A DNA stretch of 64,000 nt from Lyophyllum atratum (Eukaryota > Basidiomycota > Agaricomycetes > Agaricales > Lyophyllaceae): contig JACGCN010000001.1 of the NCBI GenBank assembly GCA_014905825.1, forward strand, positions 2,542,001 through 2,606,000, written 5' to 3'. Below are positions 23,066 through 34,673 of this stretch, one piece after another. How positions within the stretch are numbered: the stretch's first letter is position 1; every line of letters starts with the position of its first letter. Position numbers and translations under genes: made by a program. The notes under the pieces were generated by a model that did no database searches, was not told the origin of the DNA, and saw nothing but the letters and a program-made list of their open reading frames with translations.

Positions 23066-24783
23066 ATGCTCCTCTCCTCGTCACTCATCCAGCGTGTGCC
23101 CCCTCTCGTTAGGGCTGCCTCCGCCCAAGCTGTGCCCCGCGGCCTCGCTGCCATCCTACAAAAGAATCCAGAAGATGTCGTCATAACTTTTGCGCAGCGT
23201 ACTGCGATGGGAAGGGCGAAGAAGGGGCAACTGAAAGACACGCCGGTCGATGAAATGCTACATGCCCTGTTCAAGGCGAGATCCATATTGCTGCTGCCTG
23301 TTTGATGACGTTAGTGACAGCTCCACCCAGTCAACTCTGGAGAAGACCAAGCTCGATCCCTCCAAGATAGATGATATTTGCGTAGGTGAGAAGCTCTTCT
23401 TTTACACCTGTAGTCGCTAACCTTGCAGTAGGAACTTGTCACCCACCTTCACCCCTCTATGTTTCTCGTGCTGCGGCCCTGGCAGCTGGCATTCCCCACG
23501 ATGTGCCTATCTCAACTGTAAATCGGCTGTGCTCGTCGGGGTTGATGGCAATTCGCACCATCGCGCATGCTATCCAGGCCGGGGAAACGTCCCTTGGTCT
23601 CGCCGTCGGTGTTGACAGCATGAGCCTCAAGTTCGTACTCCCAACTAACACTTACTTCTCCAACTCAAGTAACAAATAGTCCTCGGCCCACGCCTGCTGT
23701 GTGCGACGCTGTTGACTCCGCTCCGGCCGCCCACGACTGCATTCAGGTACGTCCAAGCTTTGAATATCGCGTCGACCCGTCTTCATGAGATACGCAGCCC
23801 ATGGGTTGGACTTCGGAGATGGTCGCGGAAACGTACAAGATCTCGCGACAGACACAGGACGAATACGCGTTGATATCGCATACGAGGGCTAACAAGGTAT
23901 TTCCCGCTTGCGTAGATCAGTGCTCGTGTTATAGCTGAATTGGACAGGCTGTGTCGAGTGGTATTTTTGCGGATGAGATCCTCCCCATTGAGGTCAAGGG
24001 CGAGGTAATTTCTGTGGACGATACCGTCCGACCAGGCGTAACCGCGGACTCCCTGGCTTCCCTCAAACCTGTCTTCCCCAATTGGGGTGAAGCTTCTACC
24101 ACCGCTGGCAATGCCAGTGGAGTTGGTGATGGTGCAGCACTTTGCATTCTAACTACTCGCGAGCGCGCAGAGAGAGAAGGAATGAACATCATCGGTAAAT
24201 GGGTTGGAAGTGCGGTTGTTGGTGGGTCCATTTCTCCTTACTGAATGTGAGCAGGAGCAGAATGTTCTACTTTTTAGGTGTTGAACCTAAGTATATGGGT
24301 ATTGCACCTATTTATGCTGTTCCCAGGTCCTGTCGCAGCTAGGTCTAACAAAGGAAGATATTGACGTCTACGAGGTAACAGACCACATCTTCTGTTCGTC
24401 TGACAAGCATGACTTATCTTCATGCCTTAGATCAACGAAGCCTTCGCTTCACAATTCGCCTATTGTGTCGAAGAGTTAAAGATACCCATGGAGAAAATCA
24501 ACCCGAAGTATGTTTTCCGCCCTTTGAATACTCTTTGTACTCACAGCAATGCGAAACTAGCGGCGGCTCTATTGCCCTTTCACATCCACTTGGAATGAGT
24601 ACGTTGAATCCCCGTTTCCGCTGGGAAGAATCCTGACCTCCCGTTGCGGCAGCTGGTGTTCGTCAAGTGGTGACCGGCCTCGCGGAACTTCGACGGAACG
24701 GGGGAAATCTTCTTTGCACCAGCATGTGCATTGGTAGCGGAATGGGTGCAGCTGCAGTCTTTGTTAATGAAGCTCGTCGCTGA
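23066..24783 (+). CDS. 3-ketoacyl-CoA thiolase (acetyl-CoA C-acyltransferase), with a one-base frame break
   Basis: Cleaves 3-ketoacyl-CoA to acetyl-CoA and a shortened acyl-CoA in fatty-acid beta-oxidation. About 410 residues. The acyl-enzyme Cys lies in [12 protein letters not shown], the catalytic His in [11 protein letters not shown], and the second Cys in [10 protein letters not shown]. Family motifs [25 protein letters not shown] and [12 protein letters not shown] are present. The usual GHPLG glycine is serine here. The N-terminus ([20 protein letters not shown]) looks like a presequence; I see no PTS1 or clear PTS2, so mitochondrion or peroxisome is undecided. About ten introns are inferred, including a GC-AG intron at 23276-23330. 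At 24322-24328 one base is missing between IYAVP(K) and [16 protein letters not shown]; an added base would restore the frame. The remaining exons join in frame. Confidence 0.9.
23276..23330 (+). other. Non-canonical GC-AG intron in the thiolase gene
   Basis: Donor TTCAAG|GCGAGA and acceptor CACCCAG|TCA enclose 55 nt. Removal joins DEMLHALFK to [14 protein letters not shown], as in thiolases. The only in-frame alternative GT donor would leave a 31-nt intron. Confidence 0.65.
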
Positions 24784-25450
24784 TCGGGCCATGTATCCGG
24801 TATTTCTTTTCAACAATGTAACTATACCAGGGTTTATACCAAGAACTTTCTTTGCGCCACAGCTAACCCTAATACGTAAGTAAGTGTACGGAAAAAGTCC
24901 AGGCCAGGAACGCGTTGAATTCAAGTCGAAACTCGGTTTGACTGATCTTATTGGAGAAAATTTGTATGATCTCCCACGGTGATAAATTCAATAAACCCAT
25001 TTTCCATTTTTATCGCATAAGGCAAAGCAAGTAATGATACACGGAGACAAAGAAGACTTGCAGCGCGATCTGAGGGGGGAAAAGGAATCAGAATGAATAA
25101 CAATGAGGATGGCAGAAGTTCGAATTCAAGGGAAATCTCAGCAAGTCATTCATGTCAGTGATTCACGCGGAATAAATCCCGTTGCTCGTGAAGCAGGTCT
25201 ACTAAGAGGTGCCAATGGTTGTAAAATGACAACACTCGTCATTGAAACGGAATTCGAAGATATAAGAGAGAGAGAGGAACTCACTGGATAGCTGGCGGTG
25301 GGATGATAGAAGCAGAGACGTCGAGGAACTTATATAGGTTCTGTAAGAGCACGTGCCTCGGCAGATGCCGTGATGGTACTGGCTATTTTTCAAGCCACCC
25401 AAGCCGCGTGACCCTGAGGAAGTATACGAAATCGGGACCGTTGAGTCAAG
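24784..25450. promoter_or_regulatory. Intergenic region and rps3 promoter
   Basis: No gene seen. On the uS3 side lie a TATATA at 25331-25336 and a CACGTG at 25350-25355, 164 bp before the ATG. A purine-rich ATAAGAGAGAGAGAGG lies at 25261-25276. Confidence 0.5.
25350..25355. promoter_or_regulatory. CACGTG E-box upstream of rps3
   Basis: CACGTG 164 bp before the uS3 ATG and 14 bp downstream of a TATATA. Role inferred. Confidence 0.4.
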
Positions 25451-25498
25451 GTAGGCCCGTCGTCGTCGCAAGTCGCTCCCTCTCACTTCGTCTCCCAG
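25451..25498 (+). promoter_or_regulatory. 5'UTR intron of rps3
   Basis: Donor TCAAG|GTAGGC and acceptor TCGTCTCCCAG|CAATC, 48 nt, with a pyrimidine-rich 3' half. The acceptor lies 15 nt before the ATG. Confidence 0.6.
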
Positions 25499-25513
25499 CA
25501 ATCAACCCTCAAA

Positions 25514-26460
25514 ATGGCCGCCCAGATCAGCAAAAAGCGCAAGTTCGTAGCCGACGGTGTTTTCCGCGCCGAACTTAACGAGTTCTTCACCCGCGAGCTC
25601 GCAGAAGAGGGCTACTCTGGATGCGATGTCCGCGTTACTCATGCCCGCACTGAGGTGAGCAGCTTGACATGGTCATTCTGGATGAAAACTCACGAGATCA
25701 TCCTAGATCATCATCCGCGCTACCCACACTCAGGAAGTTCTCGGCGAGAAGGGCCGCCGTATTCGTGAACTTACTGCGCTCGTCCAGAAGCGCTTCAAAT
25801 TCCCCGAAAACTCCTTGGAGCTCTACGCCGAGAAGGTCCAATACCGTGGTCTCTCTGCTATCGCACAATGCGAGAGCTTGAGGTACAAGCTCCTCGGTGG
25901 TCTCGCTGTTCGCCGGTGCGTTCTGGACACACTAAACACTTCGACGATCAAACTGATTCCCTATCTTCTATAGTGCTTGCTACGGTGTCCTGCGTTTCGT
26001 CATGGAGTCAGGTGCTAAGGGTTGCGAGGTTGTTGTTTCCGGCAAGCTGCGTGCAGCTCGTGCCAAGTCAATGAAGTTCACCGACGGTTTCATGCTGCAC
26101 TCCGGTCAGCCTGCCCGGGACTTTGTTGACTACGCTGTGCGCCACGTACTCCTGAAGCAGGGTGTGCTTGGTATCAAAGTCAAGATGTACGTTTTCTACT
26201 ATAAAATTTCGAATGGGCTGCTAATCTGTTATCACAGCATGAAGGGATCCGACCCTGAAGGCCAGACCGGACCTCGTCAACCTCTCCCTGATTCCGTGCA
26301 AATCTTTGAACCTCCCGTCGACAAAATTGTTTCTGAACCCTCGTCCGAGCAACGAGAACCCATCGCCGTTGCACCCGCTGCTGCACCAGTGGAGGAGTCG
26401 TATCCCGCCGAGGCTGCTTACCAGCAACCCGAGGCGTATGCTGAGCAGCCAGTCTTCTGA
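25514..26460 (+). CDS. rps3: 40S ribosomal protein uS3 (S3)
   Basis: A universal small-subunit protein at the mRNA entry channel, about 250 residues. It begins [20 protein letters not shown]. The type II KH domain carries the [11 protein letters not shown] loop, followed by [70 protein letters not shown] and the [10 protein letters not shown] segment. The C-terminal tail is Pro/Ala/Glu-rich and ends YAEQPVF. Three introns of 51-62 nt are inferred, all in frame. The gene is intact, with no sign of the indels that mark several of its neighbours. Confidence 0.97.
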
Positions 26461-26629
26461 TTCGCATGTTGTTAGTCTTCTACTGATTCAAATCCATTTG
26501 GTACTACATCTTGAACATGTGAATGCAAAACGTTTTCCGATAGTTCAAAGGTAATAATCCATAAATGATCCAGATATCATCGAAGAGTATACAATCTGCA
26601 CTATTAAGCCTATGTCCTGCTGAAACCGG

Positions 26630-29600
26630 TTACTGGATCGTTTGGGTCACACTGCTACCCGCTAATCCTCCTTGAGGCAACGCAAAAATCATACTCTTGG
26701 TCGATCCTTCCCCCCAATGCGGTGGTTTCGCCCCAGCAGTCACGTTGAAGGTGACCTGAACAGCGACCAGTGTCTGAGAAGGGTCAGACACCACGACATC
26801 ACCGGTTTTGAGTTTGTAGATGATAGCAAGGTTGCCATTTGCGGAGATACTTATAGCGGCTTTCCCGGGAGGGGTAAAGGTGGTTGATCCACCAACGCTA
26901 TCCCAAAACACTACCATGGCCGTGTTATGGACTTCGTCGAAGACGGTCGATACATGCGCATCGTTTCGCACCGACTGCAGTCGAAGTTTCTTGCTCTTTT
27001 TCGCAAATGCGTTTCTGTCCGTCCCAGGTAACGTGGTATATGAGATTGGCGTGGCAAGAGAGGTGTGTTGCACCCAGGCGGCGAAGAGATCGACAGTTGC
27101 AGGAGGTTGTGTGGAGGTTCCGATTGTCGACCAATTGCCGGTCTTCGGGCCCACCTGTACTGACAATGTTGTGGCGCTGTCGATGGGTAATATGTAGCCG
27201 ACGTCTCCATGCCAAAGCGTTTGGAATCTGGAGGTAAGGATAGTCGTCTCATCAGTAATGACGGGGCCGGAACGACGACGCTGATCGAGGACAGAGTATA
27301 CGGGAGCGGACGTCGTGGATGATAAGTTGGCCACCATGACATGCTGCACGTCGTCATCGAGGAAGAACCAGACTTTCTGCCAGCGTAGTGCCTTCGTAAA
27401 GGGATTTGTGTATCGCATTACGGCGAGACCTATGTCACCGTCAGAAGCTCCTCCTACAAACCTCTCGATGCCTGTGAACTGTGTCCGAGCGCAGCTCAGG
27501 GGTGTAGCCCCATAGTCGACAGTCGTGCCTGGAATAAGGTTCCAGTCCCAAGCGACGGATATATCTTCGTATTCGTCTCCACGAAGATAAGTATGGAGGA
27601 CACCATCAGCGAGATGGAATCCCAGGGGCTGATGACCATTCGTTTAGATGCAAGCGAGCCATGAAGGTTGTTAGCACATACATTCTGCGAGTTGGTACAC
27701 TCTGTGTTTTGCGTTCTGGAAGAAAACATCTTCACAGGTGGAGACATAGTTATGACCTCGGTGCACCTGATTGCCAGATTCATAAGCACAAGTGCAGATG
27801 CGAATATGCGCGAGACAGACCATGTAATCATTGGCATAAAACATACGGTTTCCGTTCAGGCAACCCGCATTGGCATTGGGAGTGCTCGGCGACAGACTAT
27901 CGGCAAAATTGATCAAGGAGCTAGAAGACCATAGTTGGCCAAGTTCCCGAACTTGCGTTAGGTTTATCTTGATACTCCCTGTCGCCCTAGATTGCACTTA
28001 ACGTACGAAAAAATACCGCGATGATCGCGACACCTACTGATTATCGATGACAGGAAAGCTAATAAACCTGCCCAAGGCTGACTGATCGGGCATTAGGTTT
28101 ATTAGTCTCCAGTGAAAATCAATACGCCTCACAAAATCCCAATGCAAGACATCAGTCACAGCATTCCTGTAAATCATCCAGCGATCGCCGTCAAACAAGG
28201 TAGCGAATGCCGTCTGGGAAGTAGCATTGGCAGCAAACTGCGTCCCTCCTGCTTCGATCTCAACGTCGAGGATGTCATTTGCGCTGCGGCGTTTGTTAGA
28301 TAGAGGTGTGAACCAAGAATATTCATAAACGCACTAATCCTTGCCTGCGGTTCATAGAGTAAGCACATATTCATAATCAGCCAAAAATGGTAAGAACTCA
28401 CCATAGTTTCCATTGTACAGAATACCACCATGTTGTCCTACCGAGCAAATTAGAACTAGTATAAAGCGACGCCAAGCTAGAGAATTACCAAAAGATCCAT
28501 CAGCACGTATCCCGTCGGCTTTGACGCTATCCCGTATAGAAAGCTCTAAGTGTATCCTTCGATAAGCATCCGTGAGCAGCGTCGCGTTGTTGGTAAGTAG
28601 GGCCAGGTCTATTCCTATGGCAGGCAACATCCAAAGTATTTGCCCCGGTCAGGAAACCTACGCCATTGATATTTTTGTCAAAAGTGTTATAAGAGCGTCC
28701 TGTCATGCGAGCGCAGCCGGTGGTTTGCGCTGGTGTCAGAGGTACCATCCAGAAGTACACAACTCTGACCAACGAGATCTGGGATCAGGATGATCTGCCC
28801 AAGCTGTCAGGACAGTGATTGCGAAGTCAGTTAGGTGTAAAAACCCACATTCGAGAACCAGTTGGTGTTCCTGAAGATTGCGATTCAATGAAACGTGCAA
28901 GCAATGTCAAGATGTACCCACCACAGCGAATTGTCAACATTGGTGCACGGGCATGTCGTGGAACCTCCCGAGTCAAGGCAAGCTACGTTTGTAAAATCTC
29001 TTGAGAACCAATAGTCCATAGCCCGCGAGATGGCTGCCCTGATTGCGTCGTCCTTAACGTATTGATCAGCACCCTCCAGGCCTCCATGCCACGCTCCCGC
29101 CATCACGACTGCATGGCGCAAGATGAGCTTCACGACCTCGGAGATTCATGGAGACTGACCTATACGCTGCCAGTGTTCCTGAGCTGGCCAGTTCGCTCTG
29201 CGTGCAGCACAACCGGTCGTGTAATCGACTTCGCTGTCGGGCCATTTCCCATCTAGACCGAGGGATGAAAGCCTAGGAACAAAAGCGGTCTATTGAGACT
29301 GAAGTCGTCAGAACAGAAGGTTGATATATTCATACCATGCAGGAATACTTTCAGGGCTAGCTAGTCCGCCAACTATAGAGCTAAGGCGACGTTCGCGTAT
29401 GGTGTCAATGTCTTGCTGGGCAGCAGAAGTGGACGTAGGGAGTGGTGAAGTGGACGAAGTAGAAGCGCTCAATGGGATGCTGCTAGTCGAAGTAGAACTA
29501 GAAGTAGCGGTAAGTGGCAATGAGCCGCTAGTTGGAGCAGAAGTGCTAGTTGGAAGGGACTGAGGTGTGGAAGATGTTGAAGCAGAAGTAGACGCAAGGA

Positions 29601-29718
29601 TAGGGGTGGAGCCGGGTTGGACACTGATAGTTCCGTTGACTGGAGTCGCCCATGTCAAAGAGAAGAAATGAGCGTGGCTGAAAAGAATGAGAATGAGTGG
29701 CAGCAGATGCTTCATCAT
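26630..29718 (-). CDS. Secreted polysaccharide lyase family 8 protein, copy A, with at least two frame breaks
   Basis: PL8 enzymes cleave uronic-acid polysaccharides (hyaluronan, chondroitin, xanthan) by beta-elimination. The protein starts MMKHLLPLILILFSHAHFF, a signal peptide, then has a Ser/Thr-rich linker of about 90 residues absent from copy B. The alpha toroid follows: DIDTIRERRLSSIVGG, WPDSEVDYTTGC, AWHGGLEGADQYV, the catalytic Asn region TGANTLDVA, and the His/Tyr pair in QHGGILYNGNYG. Next come DVLHWDF, TQNTECTNSQN, and the beta sandwich with WQKVWFFLDDDV and SVLDQRRRSG. About 14 introns are inferred. Frames shift at about 28738-28745 (VLLDGT to LTPAQTTGC) and 27730-27742 (NYVST to VKMFSSRTQN). 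It is a tandem paralogue of copy B. It may be decaying, or the sequence may be faulty. Confidence 0.85.
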
Positions 29719-30193
29719 GTCGCACTTTGGCAGTACTACTACTGGTTGAAGAGCGAGGCCAAGTGGACTTGGTACGTCTTGCGAGCGTTGGAACCTTTGC
29801 TTATATAGTAGTATCACTGTGCGCTGATACTGCGGTGTGCGTGCAGGAGTTCGGATCCGCTGGTCCGACTGGAGGCTGACTGGAGGTGCTAGTTACGGAC
29901 AGGTTGCTCGAGGTTGCTCGGCCGGATTGCCAAGGGGCTGCCGATAGGGGCGTCCGAGCTTCGGCGGCCATGTGGGAGTCGGGCCGTAACAACTGGAGGG
30001 CAGACATGCAAATACCTGCTGTCCTGAAATAAACAGACAGATAGGCCACCTGAGCATGTTTGCACGAGGAAGCATTATTAAAACCGATCGAACCATGATC
30101 TTTCTGATCGACGCGTTGTTGACTAGTATTTGTGTTACAAGCCTGAAATACTTGGAAATAAAATGTACGCCTATGCCTGGCCTATGCCTTCCT
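29719..30193. promoter_or_regulatory. Spacer between the tandem PL8 genes
   Basis: Contains the 3' region of copy B and the promoter of copy A. Short direct repeats occur at about 29871-29885 (GACTGGAG twice) and 29905-29921 (GTTGCTCG twice). No gene is seen. Confidence 0.5.
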
Positions 30194-32950
30194 TTAAACC
30201 AATGACCGCGTAACACTACTTCCAGCCAGCCCTCCGGCAGGAAGGTCCACCGTCAAAACCTTGAACCTCGATGAACCCCAACTGGAAGGAATTGATCCAG
30301 AACCGAGCGTAAAGTTCAGCGTAAGGGTGGTCAACGTTTGAGTGGGTTCCGACACAGTGACAATCCAGGTGTCCATGCGTATGATGAGAGCAGCACTGCC
30401 TGTGGACTTCACAGTGACTGGCGCATTCCCCGTCGTTGAAGGGATACCGACTGATCCTCCTGCGTCAACCCAATAGACCACCATTGCCGTGTGATGTGCG
30501 ACGTCGAGTAAAGCGAAATACTGCCGTCATTGCGGATTGCTTGCAATTGAGACGCCTCCGCTTTCTGTTGGAAAGATGAAAGTGTCGTTCCTGGATATAT
30601 TGTGTACGACGTGGAGGAATTAGGATCACTATGGTTGAGCCATGCCGCGAACAGATCAACAGTCGCGGGTGGGTCTGGGGCAGTCCCAATTGCTTGCCAG
30701 GAGCCAGTCCGGGCGCCAAGTTGCAGGGAGAGTGACGTGCTGGGGTTCGAGGCATTGAATGCATACCCAACCCCGCCATGCCACAGCGAGACGGCGGATG
30801 TGTAGTTACCACTAAGGGCTGCGGCGCCGTTGACGAAAACACCCCCCGAGCGCCTGCGCTGGTCCAAAACAGAAAATAATGGCGCAGTAGTTGTCGATGC
30901 CAGTCTTGCTATCATTACAAACTGAACGTCATCTTCAAGGAAAAACCATGTCTTGCGCCAATTGAGTGTTTTCGTGGTTGGAGTTTCATATCGCATTGCG
31001 GCGACGCCGACCGTACCATCGGACGCGCCACCGACATATGGCTGTGTGCCTGTCTTGCGTGCAGTGCTGCAAGTCAACGGGGTCGCGTTATAATCCACAG
31101 TGGTTCCAGGTATAAGATTCCAGTCCCATGAGGCGAAGATATCCTCGTATTCATCACCCTGAAGGTAGGTATAAACGGCACCATCTGAAAGATGGAAACC
31201 AAATGTGTTCTGAGAGTTGGTGCATTCGGTGTTCTGGGTTCGCTTGGAATACATCTTGAGTGAGGTTACGTATCCTTCGCCGCGTTGCACCTGGAACTTT
31301 ATGAGTAATCCTTCAAACATGTTCAACGCAGATGCAGGCTAACCAAGTAGTCGTTGGCATAAAACATACGATTTCCATTCAGGCCGCCAGAGTTCGCATC
31401 AGTTGTACTCAATATCAAGTTGTTGTATACTTGGGTGATCACTGACGAGCCCCACTGTTGTCCCAAAATTTGTATCTGGGTAAGGTTCATTTTCAGGTTG
31501 GCGGTTGCCCTACATGGATAGATTAGCCGGAACATATCGTCATGGTCAGACCAGAACATACTGGTTGGCGGACACCGGTAGGCTGATGATGCGACCCAGG
31601 ACAGACTTAACCTCCCCGTCAGACTCGGCTGGACGGAATCAATGCAGATTACTTACAAAATCCCAATGCAAGACACCAGTCACGACATTTCGGAAAGTCA
31701 TCCACTGGTTCGCGTCCAGCAGGGTAGAAAAGGCTGCCTTCGAAACGCTGTTCGCTTGGAACTGCGTCCCACCAGCAGCGATTTCTAGATTCAAAAGATC
31801 ATTTGCGCTGAAGTATGTGAGGATTCGGCCCGCAAGCGTTTTTTAGATGACATACTAGTCTTTGCCTGTATAGAAGCAGCATTTAGTTGGATCTCTCTAT
31901 TCAACTTCGTGTTACTTACCGTAGTTTCCGTTGTAAAGAATTCCGGCATGTTGTCCTGAAGGCAAAGCATGAGGTCGTATGGGTCATATATTTTATCACC
32001 ATACTACTCACCAAAGGAGCCATCGGCCCTGATTCCATCGGCTTTGAGGTCATTTTTGACGATCAGCTCGTTGTGCACCTTGCCATAAGCGTCCAGTACA
32101 AGAGACACGTTCGATGTCAAAAGCCCCTCGTCGATTCCGATGCTGGCAATATCTAGGGCATTTGCGCCAGTTATTGCGCTGACCCCGTTGATGCCAGTCT
32201 GGAACGTATTATACGCTCGTCCTGTCAACCGTACACAGCTGGCTTGCTCTGACGCCGTAAGACTCGCTCCAAGAAGTAGACAGACCTGGCCGACCCATCC
32301 AGGGATGAGGATGATCTTAAAGCGTCAAGTCAACGATATTTTCATGAGTTGTTGTTGTACATGATCACATACGTTGGATGACCAGTTCTGGTTCCAGAAG
32401 CCCGGTGTCGAGCAGGGACAGGTTGCAGTTCCACCAGAATCCAGGCAAGCAGAGTTTGTGAAATCGTTAGAGAACCAGAAATTCATGGCACTGGTAATCG
32501 CAGCCCTAAGTTGGGGGTCCCCAGCATATTGTACTGCATTCCTGAGGCCACCATGCCATGCAGCGGCAAATGTGTCTGTTGAAGTAGATTAACGTGCAGT
32601 CTTTGACACACAGAGTAAATATCGTACTAATGCGACTCCAGTGACTCTGGGCTGGCCAGCTAGCTTCCTGTGCATCGCAGCCCGTGCTATAGTTGATCTC
32701 AGAATCCGGCCATTTTCCGCTAGAGTCCAGCGTGGACAGCCTGAAAGCAAGAGCTTCGTCAACGACTAGCAAAATTTTACCAAGACAGTCGACATCACCA
32801 TGCTGCAATTGAGGTTGCCCCAGTGGTTCCGAATACGATGCTGTCGAGCCTGTTCTCGCGAACGGTATCGACATCAGCACCGAACACGGCCTTGGGGATG
32901 CATGCGAGAAAAGTGAGGATCGAAAAGGCAATAGACGCGATTTGCTTCAT
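30194..32950 (-). CDS. Secreted polysaccharide lyase family 8 protein, copy B, with one frame break
   Basis: Same family and orientation as copy A, about 780 residues. It starts MKQIASIAFSILTFLACIPK, a signal peptide ending near AVFGA, directly followed by DVDTVRENRLDSIVFG; the Ser/Thr linker of copy A is missing. Motifs: WPDSEINYSTGC, AAAWHGGLRNAV, NWSSN, TGANALDIA (catalytic Asn), QHAGILYNGNYG (catalytic His and Tyr), TQNTECTNSQNTFGFH, WRKTWFFLEDDV and SVLDQRRRSGGV. The end is GGLAGSSVTRSLV. Introns lie at positions matching copy A. One base appears to be missing at 30507-30516, between RNDGSIS and LLDVAHHTAMVVYWVD. Otherwise the reading is continuous. Substrate specificity cannot be read from the sequence; extracellular degradation of acidic polysaccharide is the family-based expectation. 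Confidence 0.88.
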
Positions 32951-33743
32951 CTCGAGATGTGAGCTGGGGTTGACGCACCATTTCTCGAGCTATTTGTACC
33001 CAAACGTGCCGCCGACAATGACTCGCAAGACACCAGACCGTGGGGTTGCCTGAGAATGGATTAAGGGCGAGGAGGAGACAGCGAGTCACATCACTTGTGC
33101 AGCATGGGACTACGGCCTTGGAAGGCAAAGCAATAGAAGTGACATCTTTCAAGAGCCAGCGATCCATGTGAAACAAGTTGATGGTTCAGCGGCTGATCCA
33201 GGAGAAGAAGCGCGAGAGAATGAAATTATCCTAACGATGGCAAAGAACCATTGCCAAGAGAGGAGACGTCGAAGATTCGGGAACAAGGTTCGATGGAAAG
33301 TATTCGGAGATTGGTCGCATGATCGCTCCTGCCAGTTGAGGCAAGGAGATAGAAGTGAGGTGAGCTATAAGACATTGCGGGGCAATTGGTGTTCAGATTG
33401 GAAGTGGCGGCGCGCTGGCCAAGTCACGTATTACCTGCGAACTTGCAAGTTCGCCTCCGACGGCTTCAAGTCTAAAGACTAAGTCAAGACGCTTCCGCGT
33501 ATTATCCGTCTATTCTGGACGGTCATGACAGTGAGATCAGAGATGCATGAACATGGATGGGTAATCGTGATTCTGGCGACGCGATGAGTCACACTGCACG
33601 TTTCCCCCGGTCACATTCGGGTAGATGGGTGATATGCAATACAGTAATGATACAAGGGGTACCCAATCAGCGCTGAGGGTTGGATACGGGTAAGTAAGAA
33701 TTATGTCTGATAGTGATTGTTCGAGTCAGGATATCAGAAAAAT
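32951..33743. other. Intergenic region, no gene seen
   Basis: Upstream region of PL8 copy B and 3' region of the PalI-like gene. One open frame on the plus strand (33168-33482) has no coding character. No repeats or RNA genes were noticed. Confidence 0.55.
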
Positions 33744-34673
33744 TCATTTGGTTGCTTTGACATTGAGTTTCGATAACGAGACAATGACCGGAACCGCGTA
33801 AAACGCGTACGCAACCCAAGCCACTGATAAAGGCGTCAGTGGGAAGAAGACAGTTACTAGAAGTTGTGACTAACTGGTAAAGGCATTCCCCGTGGTGGCG
33901 ATAAGTTTGGGGCCTTGCAACCCCTGAACTTCGATGCTACTGTTGAAATCATGAACTGCTTTCCCAAACCACATGCGGATAATGAGGAAGGACGTGAGAC
34001 CTGAGATTTTGCATCAGAACGACGGGAATCCTCGGGAATTATGGAGGCAAAACGGTCACCCACCAATGAGAAAGCCGAAGAAACCGACCCACGCGGATAC
34101 GCGTTGTATCATGGGTTTGTCTAATGTCGCGCTTATTTTTTCTCCCATTTTGTGGCGAAAGGAGATCAAAGTAAAGGTGATGAAGAATGACACTGAGAAT
34201 CCCAGCGCGACAGCGACGAAGGCCGGGGTTGTAGCACTGGGTGGGGACAAGAGAAGGCTCGGCGCATTCTTGGGGAGTACAGACAGATCTAGAACGTAGA
34301 GTCAGACCAGATGGCATGTGCGATCCACAAGAAACGAACTCACCATAAGCCGGGGATAGAGTAGGGCTTGTGCAATTCAGGCTTGCGGTATTTGTGACTC
34401 GAGAGCAGGAGCCTGGATCATTATCAGACAAGGAAGTCGGGCAAGTACTGTACGCAGCATACCCAAGAGTCCCAAAAAGAGACTAGGACCGTCCACACCC
34501 TCGTCTGGCCGTTGCTGAATCAACGACGTTGATGGAGTAACGGTGAGCAGAGCAACCTGAGCGTGCAGCATGACAACTGGTGCTAGGAACGCGAACACAG
34601 ACAAGAGGATTGCGGTAAGCGCCAGGAGAGGAGCGAGATACAGGGTAGTTGCTTTTGAAAGACCTGCAATCAT
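33744..34673 (-). CDS. SUR7/PalI (Rim9-like) four-helix membrane protein
   Basis: About 250 residues with four hydrophobic segments: an N-terminal helix (LYLAPLLALTAILLSVFAFL), a second in FVAVALGFSVSFFITFTL, a third around VSAWVGFFGFLIG with TSFLII, and a last one (WVAYAFYAVPVIVSLS). An extracellular loop between helices 1 and 2 contains two Cys (GSCSRV, LNCTSP). The C-terminal motif GLQGPKLIATTGNAFTMAWV resembles fungal Rim9/PalI proteins, which act at the plasma membrane in ambient pH sensing. Introns of about 44-62 nt join in frame, the last just before MAWVAYAF. The gene is intact. The family link is by pattern, so pH signalling is only an inference. Confidence 0.65.

Noticed and set aside
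24285..24328. Alternative intron (GTATATGGG to TTCCCAG) that would remove the thiolase frame problem.
   Set aside because: It would delete the [11 protein letters not shown] block, which is conserved in thiolases; a lost base is more likely.
33168..33482. Open frame of 104 codons on the plus strand.
   Set aside because: Composition is not coding-like, no family is recognised and there is no start context. It is probably chance.
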